Source of the DNA: Haloferax sp. Q22
Lineage (GTDB): Archaea > Halobacteriota > Halobacteria > Halobacteriales > Haloferacaceae
Direction of reading: 5' to 3'
Assembly: GCF_001482285.1 (NCBI RefSeq)
Contig: NZ_LOEP01000012.1
Location: 1-56,511 of the forward strand
Length of the DNA: 56,511 bases
Both the position numbers and the translations under genes were made by a program. A model generated the notes under the pieces. That model worked only from the letters and a program-made list of their open reading frames with translations, was not told the DNA's origin and made no database searches. This document shows, piece by piece, positions 17,777 through 27,000 of this stretch (its first letter is position 1; the number at the start of each line of letters is the position of its first letter).

Positions 17777-17859
17777 TGCCGTCGACTGGAATCGAACCAG
17801 CGGGTGTCAAAGGCCTTCGACAACCTTTGTGGATGTATGCCAGCGTCTCCCACGACGGC
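17777..17859 (-). tRNA. tRNA-like gene with oversized anticodon arm (GTC possible)
   Basis: An 83-nt unit with a perfect 7-bp acceptor stem (GCCGTCG/CGACGGC), discriminator A, U8-G9, a T-arm with the canonical loop TTCGATT, and a D-arm containing GG. The anticodon arm is abnormal: stem CAAAGG/CCTTTG closes a 10-nt loop TTGTCGAAGG instead of 7 nt. If the usual U33 is taken, the anticodon would read GTC (Asp), but the discriminator A does not fit archaeal tRNA-Asp. It may be a tRNA-like pseudogene, a suppressor-type tRNA with an expanded loop, or a tRNA with unusual processing. Confidence 0.45.
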
Positions 17860-17871
17860 TTGGAAAGGTAC

Positions 17872-17949
17872 AGCCGGACTATAGGCCGGTGAAGGCTATG
17901 TCAGGCCTTGGACCATCGTTTCCTGAGGGTCTAAGACCAGTATCCGGCT
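17872..17949. other. tRNA-sized cloverleaf between two tRNAs
   Basis: A 78-nt stretch closed by a 7-bp stem (AGCCGGA/TCCGGCT). It holds three internal hairpins: ATAG...CTAT extended by two G-C pairs with one bulged G, TCAGG...CCTGA around a 16-nt loop, and GGTC-TAA-GACC. This is a four-way junction of tRNA size lacking a T-loop. Its position between two tRNA genes suggests a decayed tRNA or a tRNA-like RNA. The transcribed strand is unknown. Confidence 0.3.
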
Positions 17950-17955
17950 GCGGAA

Positions 17956-18027
17956 TCGCCTCTCCCCGATTTGAACAGGGGACTCACCGCTCTACAGGCG
18001 GTAGCTCTACCACTGAGCTAAGAGGCG
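17956..18027 (-). tRNA. tRNA-Tyr (GTA)
   Basis: A 72-nt intron-less tRNA. Acceptor CGCCTCT/AGAGGCG is fully paired, discriminator A, U8-A9, D-arm GCTC/GAGC, anticodon stem ACCGC/GCGGT with loop CTGTAGA giving anticodon GTA, and T-arm CCCTG-TTCAAAT-CGGGG. The C1:G72 first pair is the archaeal/eukaryotic tyrosine identity element. CCA is not encoded. It decodes tyrosine and, close to an integrase, is also a natural integration target. Confidence 0.9.
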
Positions 18028-18625
18028 GGGATAGTATATCCCCAGTCCTTCAGGGAGGAGATCAGTAAGTGTCTGCCCACACCCGGCCCCGATTAGAGGC
18101 CAAGGTGTCTACGCACACCGGTTCTCGGCAATCTTCAAGGCGATCTGCCTCGTGCGAGCTGATTTTCCTTTGAACAACTGGGGGAAACGGAGGTCAGGCA
18201 GGAAGTGATCCTGCTTACAGCCATCAGGTTTTCGCTACTTTAGGGCTCTGCCTCCAGGCCACAGTTCTCTCAAAAGGCCTAGTGTTTTGGTTTGAGCTCT
18301 CTGGGATCTAAGCAGAGAGAGGTGAATGGAATACGGCCAGCTGCGGCACCTTCCAGGTTACCCTGAATCGTGCAACTGTACCAGTTTCCAAAGGCCTTGA
18401 GAGAAGGCCAAGAAAGACATCTCAGGTATCCACGTCACCGAGATCCTCCGCTCACGACTCCGTGCAGTGAACCAAATAAGGGGGGAGGGAATGGTTTTTC
18501 TCCACTACACAGATCGATGGAGGAGAGGACTCGGTATGCAGGATACCGTCGAAAAATTTGTTGTCTCAGGGTTTTGCTCCCGGGTCATCGACCCAAAAAA
18601 GGTCTCTGGGAGTCTCCGAAATCCC
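18028..18625 (-). ncRNA. Non-coding structured stretch upstream of tRNA-Tyr
   Basis: About 600 bp without a believable protein gene on either strand. A strong TATA box on the minus strand (18652-18659) would start a transcript near 18625 that runs toward the tRNAs. The stretch holds several clear hairpins: 18027-18043 (GGGGATA-GTA-TATCCCC), 18297-18320 (CTCTCTG/CAGAGAG), and 18393-18409 (GGCCTT-GAGAG-AAGGCC). I compared it with memory of SRP 7S and RNase P conserved blocks and found only partial, unconvincing matches, so the RNA class is open. Confidence 0.35.
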
Positions 18626-18647
18626 TTCTAACAGTAGTTTTAAATCA

Positions 18648-18662
18648 CTCATTTTTATACCT
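18648..18662 (-). promoter_or_regulatory. Minus-strand TATA promoter into the RNA block
   Basis: Read on the minus strand the site is GGTATAAAAATGAG, a near-perfect archaeal TATA box. It lies between the integrase stop and the RNA block and has no protein start at the right distance, so it most likely drives the RNA transcript. Confidence 0.5.
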
Positions 18663-18702
18663 TATCCAGAACTTCCTCAATCCTCTACCGATCGGGACAA
18701 TC

Positions 18703-19830
18703 CTACCTTTGCGCTTGCTCTGACTCAGTAGTGATGACTTCCAAGAGATCGATATCGTTGTCGTCACAGTACTGCTCCAGTGACGTAGGCTGCTTTTTCA
18801 GGTTGACTTCTTTGTAGTCATTCGTGGTCTTGCTGTCCTCGTGTCCGGACCTGTCCTGCACCTCAGAAAGAGGTCTTCCCTCCGCTTTGAGAAGGTCGGT
18901 TATCCTCGTGTGACGGAAGCTGTGCAGAGTACGTGGTTCCATACCGATCTCCCCAGCCAAGCCGTACACTTTCCCGTTGACTTCCTTCCCCAGCTGGTAG
19001 TTCTCATCGCTATTATTCCGGTCAGGGAAGTACACGGATTCCCACTCTTCATCAGTCTCCGGATCAACCCAGTTCCCGATCGGGACATCCTCGAGTATCC
19101 TCGGAACTAAACCAGTGTACAGCGCCTTCTTGTGAGCCTTCTTTGACTTGGTACGGTTTTTCTCAATCTGGTATGCCCCATGCTCATCATTGTAATCAGG
19201 GAGACGATGCTCTGGTTTCAACCGTTTCACCTCTCCCCACCGTGCCCCAAGCAGGTACAATGTCGCCCAGAACTTTGCCCGGATAGGAGGGGCCTTCCTC
19301 AACAGCTCTACCAGGTCCTCCTTGTAAATGTAATGGTACTCAACATCAGGACCCTCATCCTGGTCGTTGCTTCCCTCGGATTCTATGAGCTCCAGGATCT
19401 CGTTTTTCTTCTTCTTGAACAGGGAAATGGCTCGAGTCCTGGTGGTGAGCTGTTTATCGAAGTACTGCTCCAACTCATCTAGATCTGCTTCTTCCTCGAT
19501 GAACTCTCTACGACGTTGGAACTGGAACTTGATGTACTGTCTAAGGTGTGTTCTCTCGCTTCCTGACTCGGTGTAGGTGGAGATCAGGCCGTCTATGTCG
19601 TAGTCGGGCTCGGTCAGTATGTCGAAGTGGGGGTGCTTCCGTATATTGTTCCAGTAGGTTTTGAAGGTGCTTATTGAGTTATCTTTCTCATCTTCGGATA
19701 CGATCCAGTTTCTGAAGTCCTCTTCCTCCTCCTCTACTTCTGATATCAGGGGTCTGACCTCATCTGGTTTGAGGGCGTTTTTTCTCGCTTTCTCTTTTTC
19801 CTCTGAGTAGTCTACTATGTTTGGTTCCAT
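18703..19830 (-). CDS. Tyrosine recombinase (integrase)
   Basis: A 375-aa XerC/D-type recombinase. The N-terminal 150 residues are an acidic, helical SAM-like core-binding domain. The catalytic domain shows the first Arg in GARWGE (about residue 196), the H-x-x-R box in HSFRHTR (about 304-310), the second His in SGHEDS (about 330) and the tyrosine nucleophile in NDYKEV (about 339). It should cut and rejoin DNA at attachment sites to move the element. The gene ends about 680 bp from tRNA-Tyr, and its start faces the regulatory operon. It is full length and looks active. Confidence 0.85.
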   Translation of the reverse strand: MEPNIVDYSEEKEKARKNALKPDEVRPLISEVEEEEEDFRNWIVSEDEKDNSISTFKTYWNNIRKHPHFDILTEPDYDIDGLISTYTESGSERTHLRQYIKFQFQRRREFIEEEADLDELEQYFDKQLTTRTRAISLFKKKKNEILELIESEGSNDQDEGPDVEYHYIYKEDLVELLRKAPPIRAKFWATLYLLGARWGEVKRLKPEHRLPDYNDEHGAYQIEKNRTKSKKAHKKALYTGLVPRILEDVPIGNWVDPETDEEWESVYFPDRNNSDENYQLGKEVNGKVYGLAGEIGMEPRTLHSFRHTRITDLLKAEGRPLSEVQDRSGHEDSKTTNDYKEVNLKKQPTSLEQYCDDNDIDLLEVITTESEQAQR

Positions 19831-19974
19831 AGTGGTGTTTGGCCTGTGGGTACTTTTATCCCTTTTCCAGATAATGCTATGTTATCTGTAAAACACTCTA
19901 TTTCTAAACCCGATTTTCTGTTTTTTTCTGTAGCTAGATTTTGAGCGCTGAATTTTTGGAATTATTTTTCTTGG

Positions 19975-20035
19975 CTTTTCGGCTGAAAGATTGTTTCGGC
20001 CGAAAGGTTATGATGGTCAGTCTTTCCCCCGAAAA
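19975..20035 (+). promoter_or_regulatory. Triple TTTCGGCCGAAA-type operator
   Basis: Three related palindromic sites in 60 bp: TTTTCGGCTGAAAG (19977-19989), the perfect palindrome TTTCGGCCGAAA (19994-20005) and TTTCCCCCGAAA (20023-20034). They sit directly upstream of the TATA box of the gene at 20068 and in the divergent gap from the integrase. Likely binding sites of a dimeric repressor encoded by the element. Confidence 0.55.
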
Positions 20036-20037
20036 CC

Positions 20038-20045
20038 TATAAAAA
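20038..20045 (+). promoter_or_regulatory. TATA box of the regulatory operon
   Basis: TATAAAAA ends about 22 nt before the ATG at 20068, typical for a leaderless archaeal gene, and abuts the third palindrome of the operator cluster. Confidence 0.6.
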
Positions 20046-20067
20046 GCAGACTTCCCCACAACTATAC

Positions 20068-20355
20068 ATGTCCAAATACGAAGACTTCGCCGATCACAAG
20101 ATGAAGCAACTGAAGAGGGACGTGGACCACGAACTTGAACACGGCGACGGAGAAGTAACCAGCTACAGATTAGCCTACAACGTTCTAAACCCAGAAGACT
20201 ACCCGTGGAGCGAAGGAACCTTGGAAAAAGCCTTGACAGCTCTTAGAGAGAAATGGAAAGACGAGGGGAAGATCAGAATAATAGAAGAAGACAGTGGGAT
20301 TGCAGAGAAGCAAAAATGGGAGAAGACAGAAGACTTCGAGATCGAGGATGACTGA
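20068..20355 (+). CDS. Small winged-helix-like regulator
   Basis: A 95-aa acidic protein with helices at residues 5-22, a turn, YRLAYNVLN, then TLEKALTALREKWKDEGKIRII, which reads as the recognition helix and wing of a winged-helix domain. It resembles the repeat units of the 625-aa gene downstream. First gene of the operon and under the palindromic operator, so it may be an autoregulator. Function inferred only from fold pattern. Confidence 0.55.
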   Translation: MSKYEDFADHKMKQLKRDVDHELEHGDGEVTSYRLAYNVLNPEDYPWSEGTLEKALTALREKWKDEGKIRIIEEDSGIAEKQKWEKTEDFEIEDD

Positions 20356-20394
20356 AGATACTATGCTACTCAAATTCAGGGTGTAAACTTAGTT

Positions 20395-22272
20395 TTGGAA
20401 GACGACGACAATGATTCACAAGTTAAGCAGGCCGTCGACGATGAGGAGGCGGCTGAACAACCTTCTATCAAAATCAACGCACAAGGCCTTGAAGCAGATA
20501 TCAGGGTACGGGAACAGGAGGACCTGGATACAGTTCTTGCGAACCTCGAGTTCTTAGCCCGGAGAAACGGTTTCGACACCGACCTTCTAGGCAACCGATC
20601 GGTACAGGAGCAGGAAGATGGCCGGGTTGAGCAACTAAACGACGTAGTTACCACTGTGGCAGAAAACGTCCAGGAGCTCGACGAGAGAGTTGACCGGGTC
20701 GAGGACGAACTTGGCGGAGGTGAAGACAGTCAGCTCGCAGAAGTCATCGACCGGATCCAGGAACTCGAGGACTCAGTCCAGCAGTTACCGGAAGATGTCT
20801 CCCGTCACCTCGGAGAGCTCCGAGAGGAGGTGAAGGCCTTAGAAGAGTACATTGACGACGTCGAGGAGTACGCTACTTCTGTCGACGACGAATTAGAATC
20901 CTTGAGGCAGAAAACCTCGGCCAGAGAAGAGGAGCAGGAATCTTCGGAAACAGTAGAAAGTGAGGACGTCGACGAAGAAACCACTACAGAGGAAACGGGA
21001 GAAGGCCGATTTACTGAAGAGGAGATCGTGGAGATCTCTCGGAAGGAACGGGCTGAAGAGATCAAACCAGTCATCCGGGAAAAACAGCCTGTCGACTTTG
21101 AGGGTATCTGCAACGAAATTCTCGGCTACAAACCAGACTGGGACAACGATGCCTACAAAGCGATTCACAATGCCATTCAAACCTTCCGAGGTGATTTAGT
21201 TACAGAGAAAGATGGCCGCAGTTCACTGTACGCCTTCTCCGAAGAGGCGTTTGAGGACTCACCCGAGCAAGAAGACAGAGAAGGAACGGAGGACAGCTCG
21301 GAGCCTGAAGACGACGTCGACGAGGAAGACGAAGAAGAGGGAGAAGGTGAGGGTGAAGGACTTCTACGGTCTGTCTCCGCTTTCAACCGGCTCAGCAAGG
21401 CACAGAGAGAAAATGAAATCAAACAAGTCATCAAGGAGTACGAACCGATCGGGACTTCCGAGATCTGCGAGAAACTGTTCGGATACGAGGCCAAATCAGG
21501 GACAGATGCCTACGTAGCCGTCCAGAACGCGATGCAGGACTTCAGGAATGAACTGGAGAAAGAGAAAGACGGCCGCAGCACGAAATACAGCTTCCCAGAA
21601 GGCCAAGAGACAGAAGATCAGGACACCTCAATCAGTAATGAACCTGAATCGGAGACCGTGAACGGATCTAAGGAAAACGACAGCCCTGAAACACAGGTTC
21701 CAGAAGAACCAGAACCATCAGAACCAGTAGAAAGCAGCGACAGTGATCGACCGGATTTTAGCGACAAAGGCGGACGGTACAGCCTTGAAGAACTACGGGA
21801 CGACGAGGATCTCAGCGTAGAGGCCGAGGTCCTGAAAGTGTTCCAAGAGTACCGGAAGGACTGTGGTGAGATTTCGATACCTGAGGCAACACAGGTACTG
21901 TTCGGATTTGAGGCCTCAGAGGATGATGAAGAGTACCAGGCTGTATGGAATCATCTGGAGACGTATTCGAGGAAAGACGGGGATCGAGTCGAGAGAATCG
22001 AGAAGAAAGACGAAAAAGACCGATTCAAAATATTCGGCCCGTTCAAATTCTGCAACCTGTACTACGATACCCATCACGACGTGATCTGCACAGAATGCCC
22101 GCTGGAAGAAGCAGTGTACACAGCAAGGAAGGCCAAGAAACATCATATCAACACAAGAAACGATGGGATGAAAGAGCATCACAACTCCTTCATCTCCGCG
22201 CAGATCCCTGACAACTTCCAAAACGGGGAAACCGTACACACCATCATCGAACGCGAGTGTGGTAATCAGTGA
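20395..22272 (+). CDS. Coiled-coil protein with three winged-helix-like repeats
   Basis: A 625-aa acidic protein beginning at TTG. Residues 75-180 form a long coiled coil. Three related domains of about 65 residues follow at roughly 219-282, 336-400 and 473-545, each with an EI..VI helix, an E-I/A-x-x-(I/L)-(L/F)-G-(Y/F) turn, a second helix and the wing KDGRSS/KDGRST. Acidic linkers separate them. The C-terminus carries CxxC and His residues (ICTECPLEE, then KAKKHH), probably one zinc site. It likely binds DNA as a multimer and could be a segregation or chromatin-like regulator. It overlaps the next gene by 4 nt. Confidence 0.6.
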   Translation: MEDDDNDSQVKQAVDDEEAAEQPSIKINAQGLEADIRVREQEDLDTVLANLEFLARRNGFDTDLLGNRSVQEQEDGRVEQLNDVVTTVAENVQELDERVDRVEDELGGGEDSQLAEVIDRIQELEDSVQQLPEDVSRHLGELREEVKALEEYIDDVEEYATSVDDELESLRQKTSAREEEQESSETVESEDVDEETTTEETGEGRFTEEEIVEISRKERAEEIKPVIREKQPVDFEGICNEILGYKPDWDNDAYKAIHNAIQTFRGDLVTEKDGRSSLYAFSEEAFEDSPEQEDREGTEDSSEPEDDVDEEDEEEGEGEGEGLLRSVSAFNRLSKAQRENEIKQVIKEYEPIGTSEICEKLFGYEAKSGTDAYVAVQNAMQDFRNELEKEKDGRSTKYSFPEGQETEDQDTSISNEPESETVNGSKENDSPETQVPEEPEPSEPVESSDSDRPDFSDKGGRYSLEELRDDEDLSVEAEVLKVFQEYRKDCGEISIPEATQVLFGFEASEDDEEYQAVWNHLETYSRKDGDRVERIEKKDEKDRFKIFGPFKFCNLYYDTHHDVICTECPLEEAVYTARKAKKHHINTRNDGMKEHHNSFISAQIPDNFQNGETVHTIIERECGNQ

Positions 22273-22541
22273 GGAAGCTTCTCGGCCACGTATCCCGTTT
22301 TCTTCTGGGTACGGCTGTAAGCTTTCTCACAGTCAACATTCTTATCGGTGCAGTTCACGGCTTTCTCTTCCCCGACTTCTTCCACGTAGGTCTCTTGCTC
22401 AGGCAGGACGTACTGAAATTCACAGTCCCGCTCTCAGCAGCATTCTACTTGTCGGTCAAACTGCTTGACCCCATATTCGAAGACTCTGAAAACCCGATCA
22501 GGAAAGAGTTCGACGAGGTGATGCCGGATTTTGGACACTGA
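22269..22541 (+). CDS. Small membrane protein
   Basis: A 90-aa protein starting at GTG inside the stop of the preceding gene. Hydrophobic segments lie at about residues 9-34 and 50-66. Its 3' end overlaps the TFB-like gene by 11 nt, so it is translationally locked in the operon. Function unknown. Confidence 0.55.
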   Translation: MRKLLGHVSRFLLGTAVSFLTVNILIGAVHGFLFPDFFHVGLLLRQDVLKFTVPLSAAFYLSVKLLDPIFEDSENPIRKEFDEVMPDFGH

Positions 22542-23160
22542 AACACCTGACAACGACCGCAGTGACCTGTTGAAGAAGGTCTACGAAATCGGTCACGGCA
22601 TGGACCTCAGCGAACGAACTCTCGACAAAGCCGTTGACCTCGTAGAAAGTTACCGAGACCAGTTCAAGGTCTACGAGCAGTATCTGCCCGCAGCTGCCGT
22701 CCACGTTGCCTCACGTCTCAACGACGAGCCGAGGACTCAGAAAATGATCGTCGCCTACCTCGAAGCCCAGGATAACCTGTTCACCGCTGACAAGGATGAG
22801 GATATCGGCCGGTACGTGAGGGAGGATGTGAAGAAACTGAGGAAGCAGGAAGGCATCGATCTTTCCCTCGTCCGCAGCACCGAGTACCTGGATTACATTG
22901 TTTCCCAATTGGAGCATGTCGCGGCCAGTGATGACTTGGTTGGAACTGCTGAGAAGTACTGTGAAGCTGTCGAGGAGTACGATGGATTGTCCAGGAGCAA
23001 GGTAGCGATCGCCGGGTCCTGTCTCAAGGCAGCGGTCGAGGAAACAGGTGGAGACCACTCAATTACCACAGCCCAACTGGCACGGGTCACCGGTATGAAC
23101 CCGAAGACCTTCGAGAACAACCTGAAACACTTCCGCGAAAACGACATCCTCCCTCAGTAG
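22531..23160 (+). CDS. TFB-like cyclin-fold transcription factor lacking the zinc ribbon
   Basis: A 209-aa protein from TTG. It shows two tandem cyclin-like repeats of about 95 residues; the second contains KVAIAGSCLKAAVEE followed by a TTAQLARVTGMNPKTFENNL helix-turn-helix, the hallmark order of archaeal TFB. The N-terminal zinc ribbon and B-finger that contact RNA polymerase are missing. It could bind BRE/TATA complexes as a competitor, or act as an element-specific TFB with reduced function. It is last in the operator-controlled operon and may recognise the recurrent element promoters. Confidence 0.6.
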   Translation: MDTETPDNDRSDLLKKVYEIGHGMDLSERTLDKAVDLVESYRDQFKVYEQYLPAAAVHVASRLNDEPRTQKMIVAYLEAQDNLFTADKDEDIGRYVREDVKKLRKQEGIDLSLVRSTEYLDYIVSQLEHVAASDDLVGTAEKYCEAVEEYDGLSRSKVAIAGSCLKAAVEETGGDHSITTAQLARVTGMNPKTFENNLKHFRENDILPQ

Positions 23161-23220
23161 AACTCCTCATTTTTCTCCTTCTTTCTAACCTGCCAACGTA
23201 CCCTTTCTCAGAGATATAAA
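23161..23220. terminator. Convergent T-rich terminator region
   Basis: The 60-bp gap between the convergent TFB-like and membrane-protein genes contains pyrimidine-rich runs (TTTTTCTCCTTCTTT) of the kind that end archaeal transcripts. Confidence 0.35.
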
Positions 23221-24084
23221 TCAGGAGAAGGCCTGAACCATAGTATAGGCCTTGTCAGCTACGTACACCAAAGCGAATACCGCCATAATCGAATCCAGGA
23301 GGATGACAAGGTAAGATACGTAGATCAACGGCTCTGGTGCCTGAAGAATCGTAGTATACCAATTCACCAAGCCTCCGAACTGGGAAATATTGATGCCTCT
23401 ATGCACACCGTAGAACAGGCCGAACGTGATAGGTACGTACCGGGCTAACGGCAGTTCGGCACCAAGATCTGTTCCGAACAGGTACAACCCCATTACGAAC
23501 ATGACCGAGGCTGCGAAGACCCAGAAACCTGCAGTTGCTACTCCGTGCAGGGACGCAAACAAGACAGCAAACGGAGATACTCCCAAAACCACCGACAACA
23601 AAATACTCTCTGTCTTCTGATACAGGATCATCACTAACGAGGCTGAAGCACCGAGCAAAGCCAGGTTCTCACCGCCAGGTGCCCACACCCCGTTGACAAT
23701 ACCCTTTACAGAAGGTTGCTGACTGGACAACGCTGAGAAGGCATAGCCCTCAGTCGGCGGAGCAAAAGCATTCAAACGGACATTCGCCACTAGATTAGAG
23801 ATGTTGAACGCCAGCATACCTGCCCAGACAGCGAAAGACGCCTCCGCCGTTGTCGACGAGCTTCTGAAGAATGATCCGGCACCCAGCTCCACGAACAGGA
23901 CCCCGGTCATCCCCATCAAAGCAAAGATAACACCAAGGACAACAAGATCGATATTACCGTTCTGAGTGCCGTAGACGGCAAACATTAGACTGGAGAAAAT
24001 CAGGACTCCAAGGATTCCGAAGATATTGACGAAATCCAGTTCGCTGTTATTTCCTGGTATGAGTACGCTTGTAACTGCTCCCAT
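23221..24084 (-). CDS. Polytopic membrane protein
   Basis: A 287-aa very hydrophobic protein with about eight membrane helices and short loops. It contains one longer outside loop near residues 95-140. It is only 6 nt downstream of the 1293-aa surface protein and so probably in its operon. Size and topology would fit a VirB6- or TrbL-like channel subunit or an adhesin-export partner, but I see no diagnostic motif. Confidence 0.65.
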   Translation of the reverse strand: MGAVTSVLIPGNNSELDFVNIFGILGVLIFSSLMFAVYGTQNGNIDLVVLGVIFALMGMTGVLFVELGAGSFFRSSSTTAEASFAVWAGMLAFNISNLVANVRLNAFAPPTEGYAFSALSSQQPSVKGIVNGVWAPGGENLALLGASASLVMILYQKTESILLSVVLGVSPFAVLFASLHGVATAGFWVFAASVMFVMGLYLFGTDLGAELPLARYVPITFGLFYGVHRGINISQFGGLVNWYTTILQAPEPLIYVSYLVILLDSIMAVFALVYVADKAYTMVQAFS

Positions 24085-24090
24085 CTTGTC

Positions 24091-27000
24091 TTATATCACC
24101 CTTCCACGGTACTTGCTGACGCCTGCTACGAAGACGAACGCTCCAAAAATCACGGCGGAAGCCTCACCTGTCGGCAACGGAACGGAATACAACTCCCCAC
24201 TGCACTGTCCTTCCTCCAAGTATCTCTGCACCTGTTCCAGTCGGGAAGCGTTTTCTCCGCCTTCTGGCAGACAGATCTCCTCTCGAGTCATAAGGGATGT
24301 CGCCGGGATATCCGGGACTAACTGCCGGACTCCTTTCACCCAGCGTGGTGTAGTGTCTACGGCCTGCACCGTCAAGTTTAGAGATCCTGCTTCACCGATT
24401 CCTGCACCGGTATCGAACCGGCAGGTGAACGTATCACCCAGGCCCTGATTCTGAAGCTCTGTTCTATTAGGAAGATTGACTTTTGCCATTAATATAACAT
24501 CCGCCCCGCCAGCTCCGAGATCGTCTCTTGTCCCGGGGATTTTGAGTGAAGTGTTCTTACTGAATTTGTCTCCGACAAAGTTGCTCTGCACTCGGAAATG
24601 GCTGCACGCGGTCGTATCTCTTGTTTGAAGGGTTACAGAGTTGGCCTCTTTTTCATAGTTCCAGACCGTGAAGTAGATCTTCGAGGTTGAACCAGGAGCA
24701 ACGGTGTAGTAATCCTGTGTCGTGAACTCAACAGAATAATTTGTCTGGTTCCCATCCGAAGGAGGCTGCCTTATAGGAGCAGGAGCACTTCCCGACGAAT
24801 CGTCCTTGCCGATGGTATAGGTTAAAGAAGCTGTGTGACTGCCCTCATGTAGACTGCTGTTACCGAAATCATCCTCGACGGTGATGAAGACGGTACCATT
24901 CCCATCTCGCAAAGATATATTCCCTGATCTCCCATTCACGTACGCCTCTAAGCTACCTCCATCTCTATCAGAAAGCTTCTCGAGGTTCGACTCATCAATA
25001 GGTACTGTAATATTTGACTCTTCTGTCAAATTGCTGGAGACAGTGAACGAGATGTTGTTCCAAGCCTTCTCATAGTCTGTCTTATTCACCAAGTTGAAGG
25101 ACTGAGTATCGATTCCTCCAGGACTGCATGAGAAACCTACTGTTCGATTCTCAGCCGCACCTGAACTAAGCGAGATACTTGTCTGATTCGATTGGATGCA
25201 GGAAGAAGGCGTATCCACGAATCCTGTCGTTGAAATCTGGGACCAAGTGAAGCCGAGCTGTTCTGAGATTTCAAGACCTCGAGTAGCTCCGTAGCTCTCT
25301 CCAATTGTTACTTGATCAGGGATACGAAGCGGGTACTGTTCCTCGTCGATCCAGTCGCCGTGGCTTTCTACAGTATGGCTTGCCGCGGATTCAGCATTCA
25401 GTGTCCCACTCCAGGTCTTACTGGAATCGAGTGTCCCCGGTATTTCCAGGGCAAGACTGTAATCTACTGAGTCTTCTCCCAGACTCTCCAGCTCGACGGT
25501 CTGGTTCAAGCACTGTTTTGTAAGCGAGCCACAGGAAGGATCCTGTCTATGCCCCGAATCAGTCTTCCTGATATCCAACTCTTGATTCTCAGAGAACAGA
25601 CCGACATCATCCGATATCGACACGTTCGTCTTCAGTGGGAAGGAAAAGGCTGCCTTCAACGTCGTGTTAGTAAATGCTGAGGCGGAGGCGAGGCCTTGGT
25701 AGGATGCAAGATCTGATTCCCCGTCACTCGATAGACCGAGCTCTAACCGATTATCTGCCGTGCTTTCGTTGACCTTGATGGTAGTTGATTGGATGCTCGG
25801 CTTCGAGTTATCGATGTAGAAGCTGTCGCTGTTTCCGGAACTGAACGATATAACGTTGCCGTAGGCGTCCTCAGCTTCTAATACCGAAGCATTGTACCAA
25901 GTCTTAGTCTCGTTTATTTGAACTGGTTCACTGTACCAGAGCTCACCGGTTTCACCTGCATTCCCATTTAATACAGTGGAATTTCCTCTCTCTGCTTTAA
26001 TCTGTACTTTCTCTACTGAGTCTCCCTCATCTGGATCTGTTATATCGATTTTTAGCCTTACAGCGGCCCCGTATTCCGGGTTTGAATCGTTCCAGGAGAC
26101 ACTGTTCAGGTTCGGCGGATAGTTACAAACAACACTGTTCTCATTGTAGTTTAGGTATGGGTATCCCCAATTACAGTACTCCTTTGTGATCCAGTATTTA
26201 GCACCACTCGAGTCAAAATCAAACCCGGTTAGATTACCCTGTGCGTCTGGATACGTCATCTGATCGGTTTGCAGGCCCTCAGTTCCACCGACATTCGAAC
26301 TTCCGCCTACAGCGTTTGATTGTCCTGAGGTCTCAGTATTCCAGTACACTGAAGAAAAGCTAGCATCGTACATATGGCCAGCAATTCCTCCACTTCGATC
26401 TCCATCTCCGCCTGTGACGGTTACATTCGCTGTTGAGTAGCTTTCGGTAATTGAAGTCTTGTAGGATTGGCCGTCTAAAGTCTGTATGAACCCTACTAAA
26501 CCTCCAGCATCATCTTCAGATATAACCTTGCCTCTTGAGTAACTTGTTGAGATATTTCCCTGTTCTAATCTCCCGACTAGACCACCAGCATAGAATGATT
26601 CTCCTGAGCTATATCCTTCTGCAGTTACTTTTGCATTTGAATAGCTGTTGAGCAACTCTGAATCGAACATATAACCGGCTATGCCACCTACATAATACTC
26701 TCCTTTTACAGATCCTCTGGAAGAGGATGTGTAGATAGTTATGGTTGTCTCTCCCGCTATGGCACCTACTTTGGACTTCCCTGTAACATTTATATTTCTC
26801 AATCGAATGGACTGTATCTCTGCTACTCCGCTCTGCTCCTGAGTTTCTATACTATTGAAAAGTCCCACACTGTCTTCACCTGGGCGGTTTATATGCAGAT
26901 TTGAAATGATCTTATCTCCGCCGTCAAACAGTCCTGTAAACCCGCTACTATCTGTCCCTATCGGATTAAATCCCTTACCTCTGTTCCAATTTTTGGTTAT

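Noticed and set aside
18060-18085. RNase P CR-V-like block (CAGACACTTACTGATC) on the minus strand
   Set aside because: No matching CR-I (GAGGAAAGTCC) was found upstream, so P4 cannot form.
18150-18240. SRP-like helix 8 pattern (GGTCAGG ... ACAGCC) on the plus strand
   Set aside because: Spacing between the two strands is too long and the apical loop is wrong. The promoter also points the other way.
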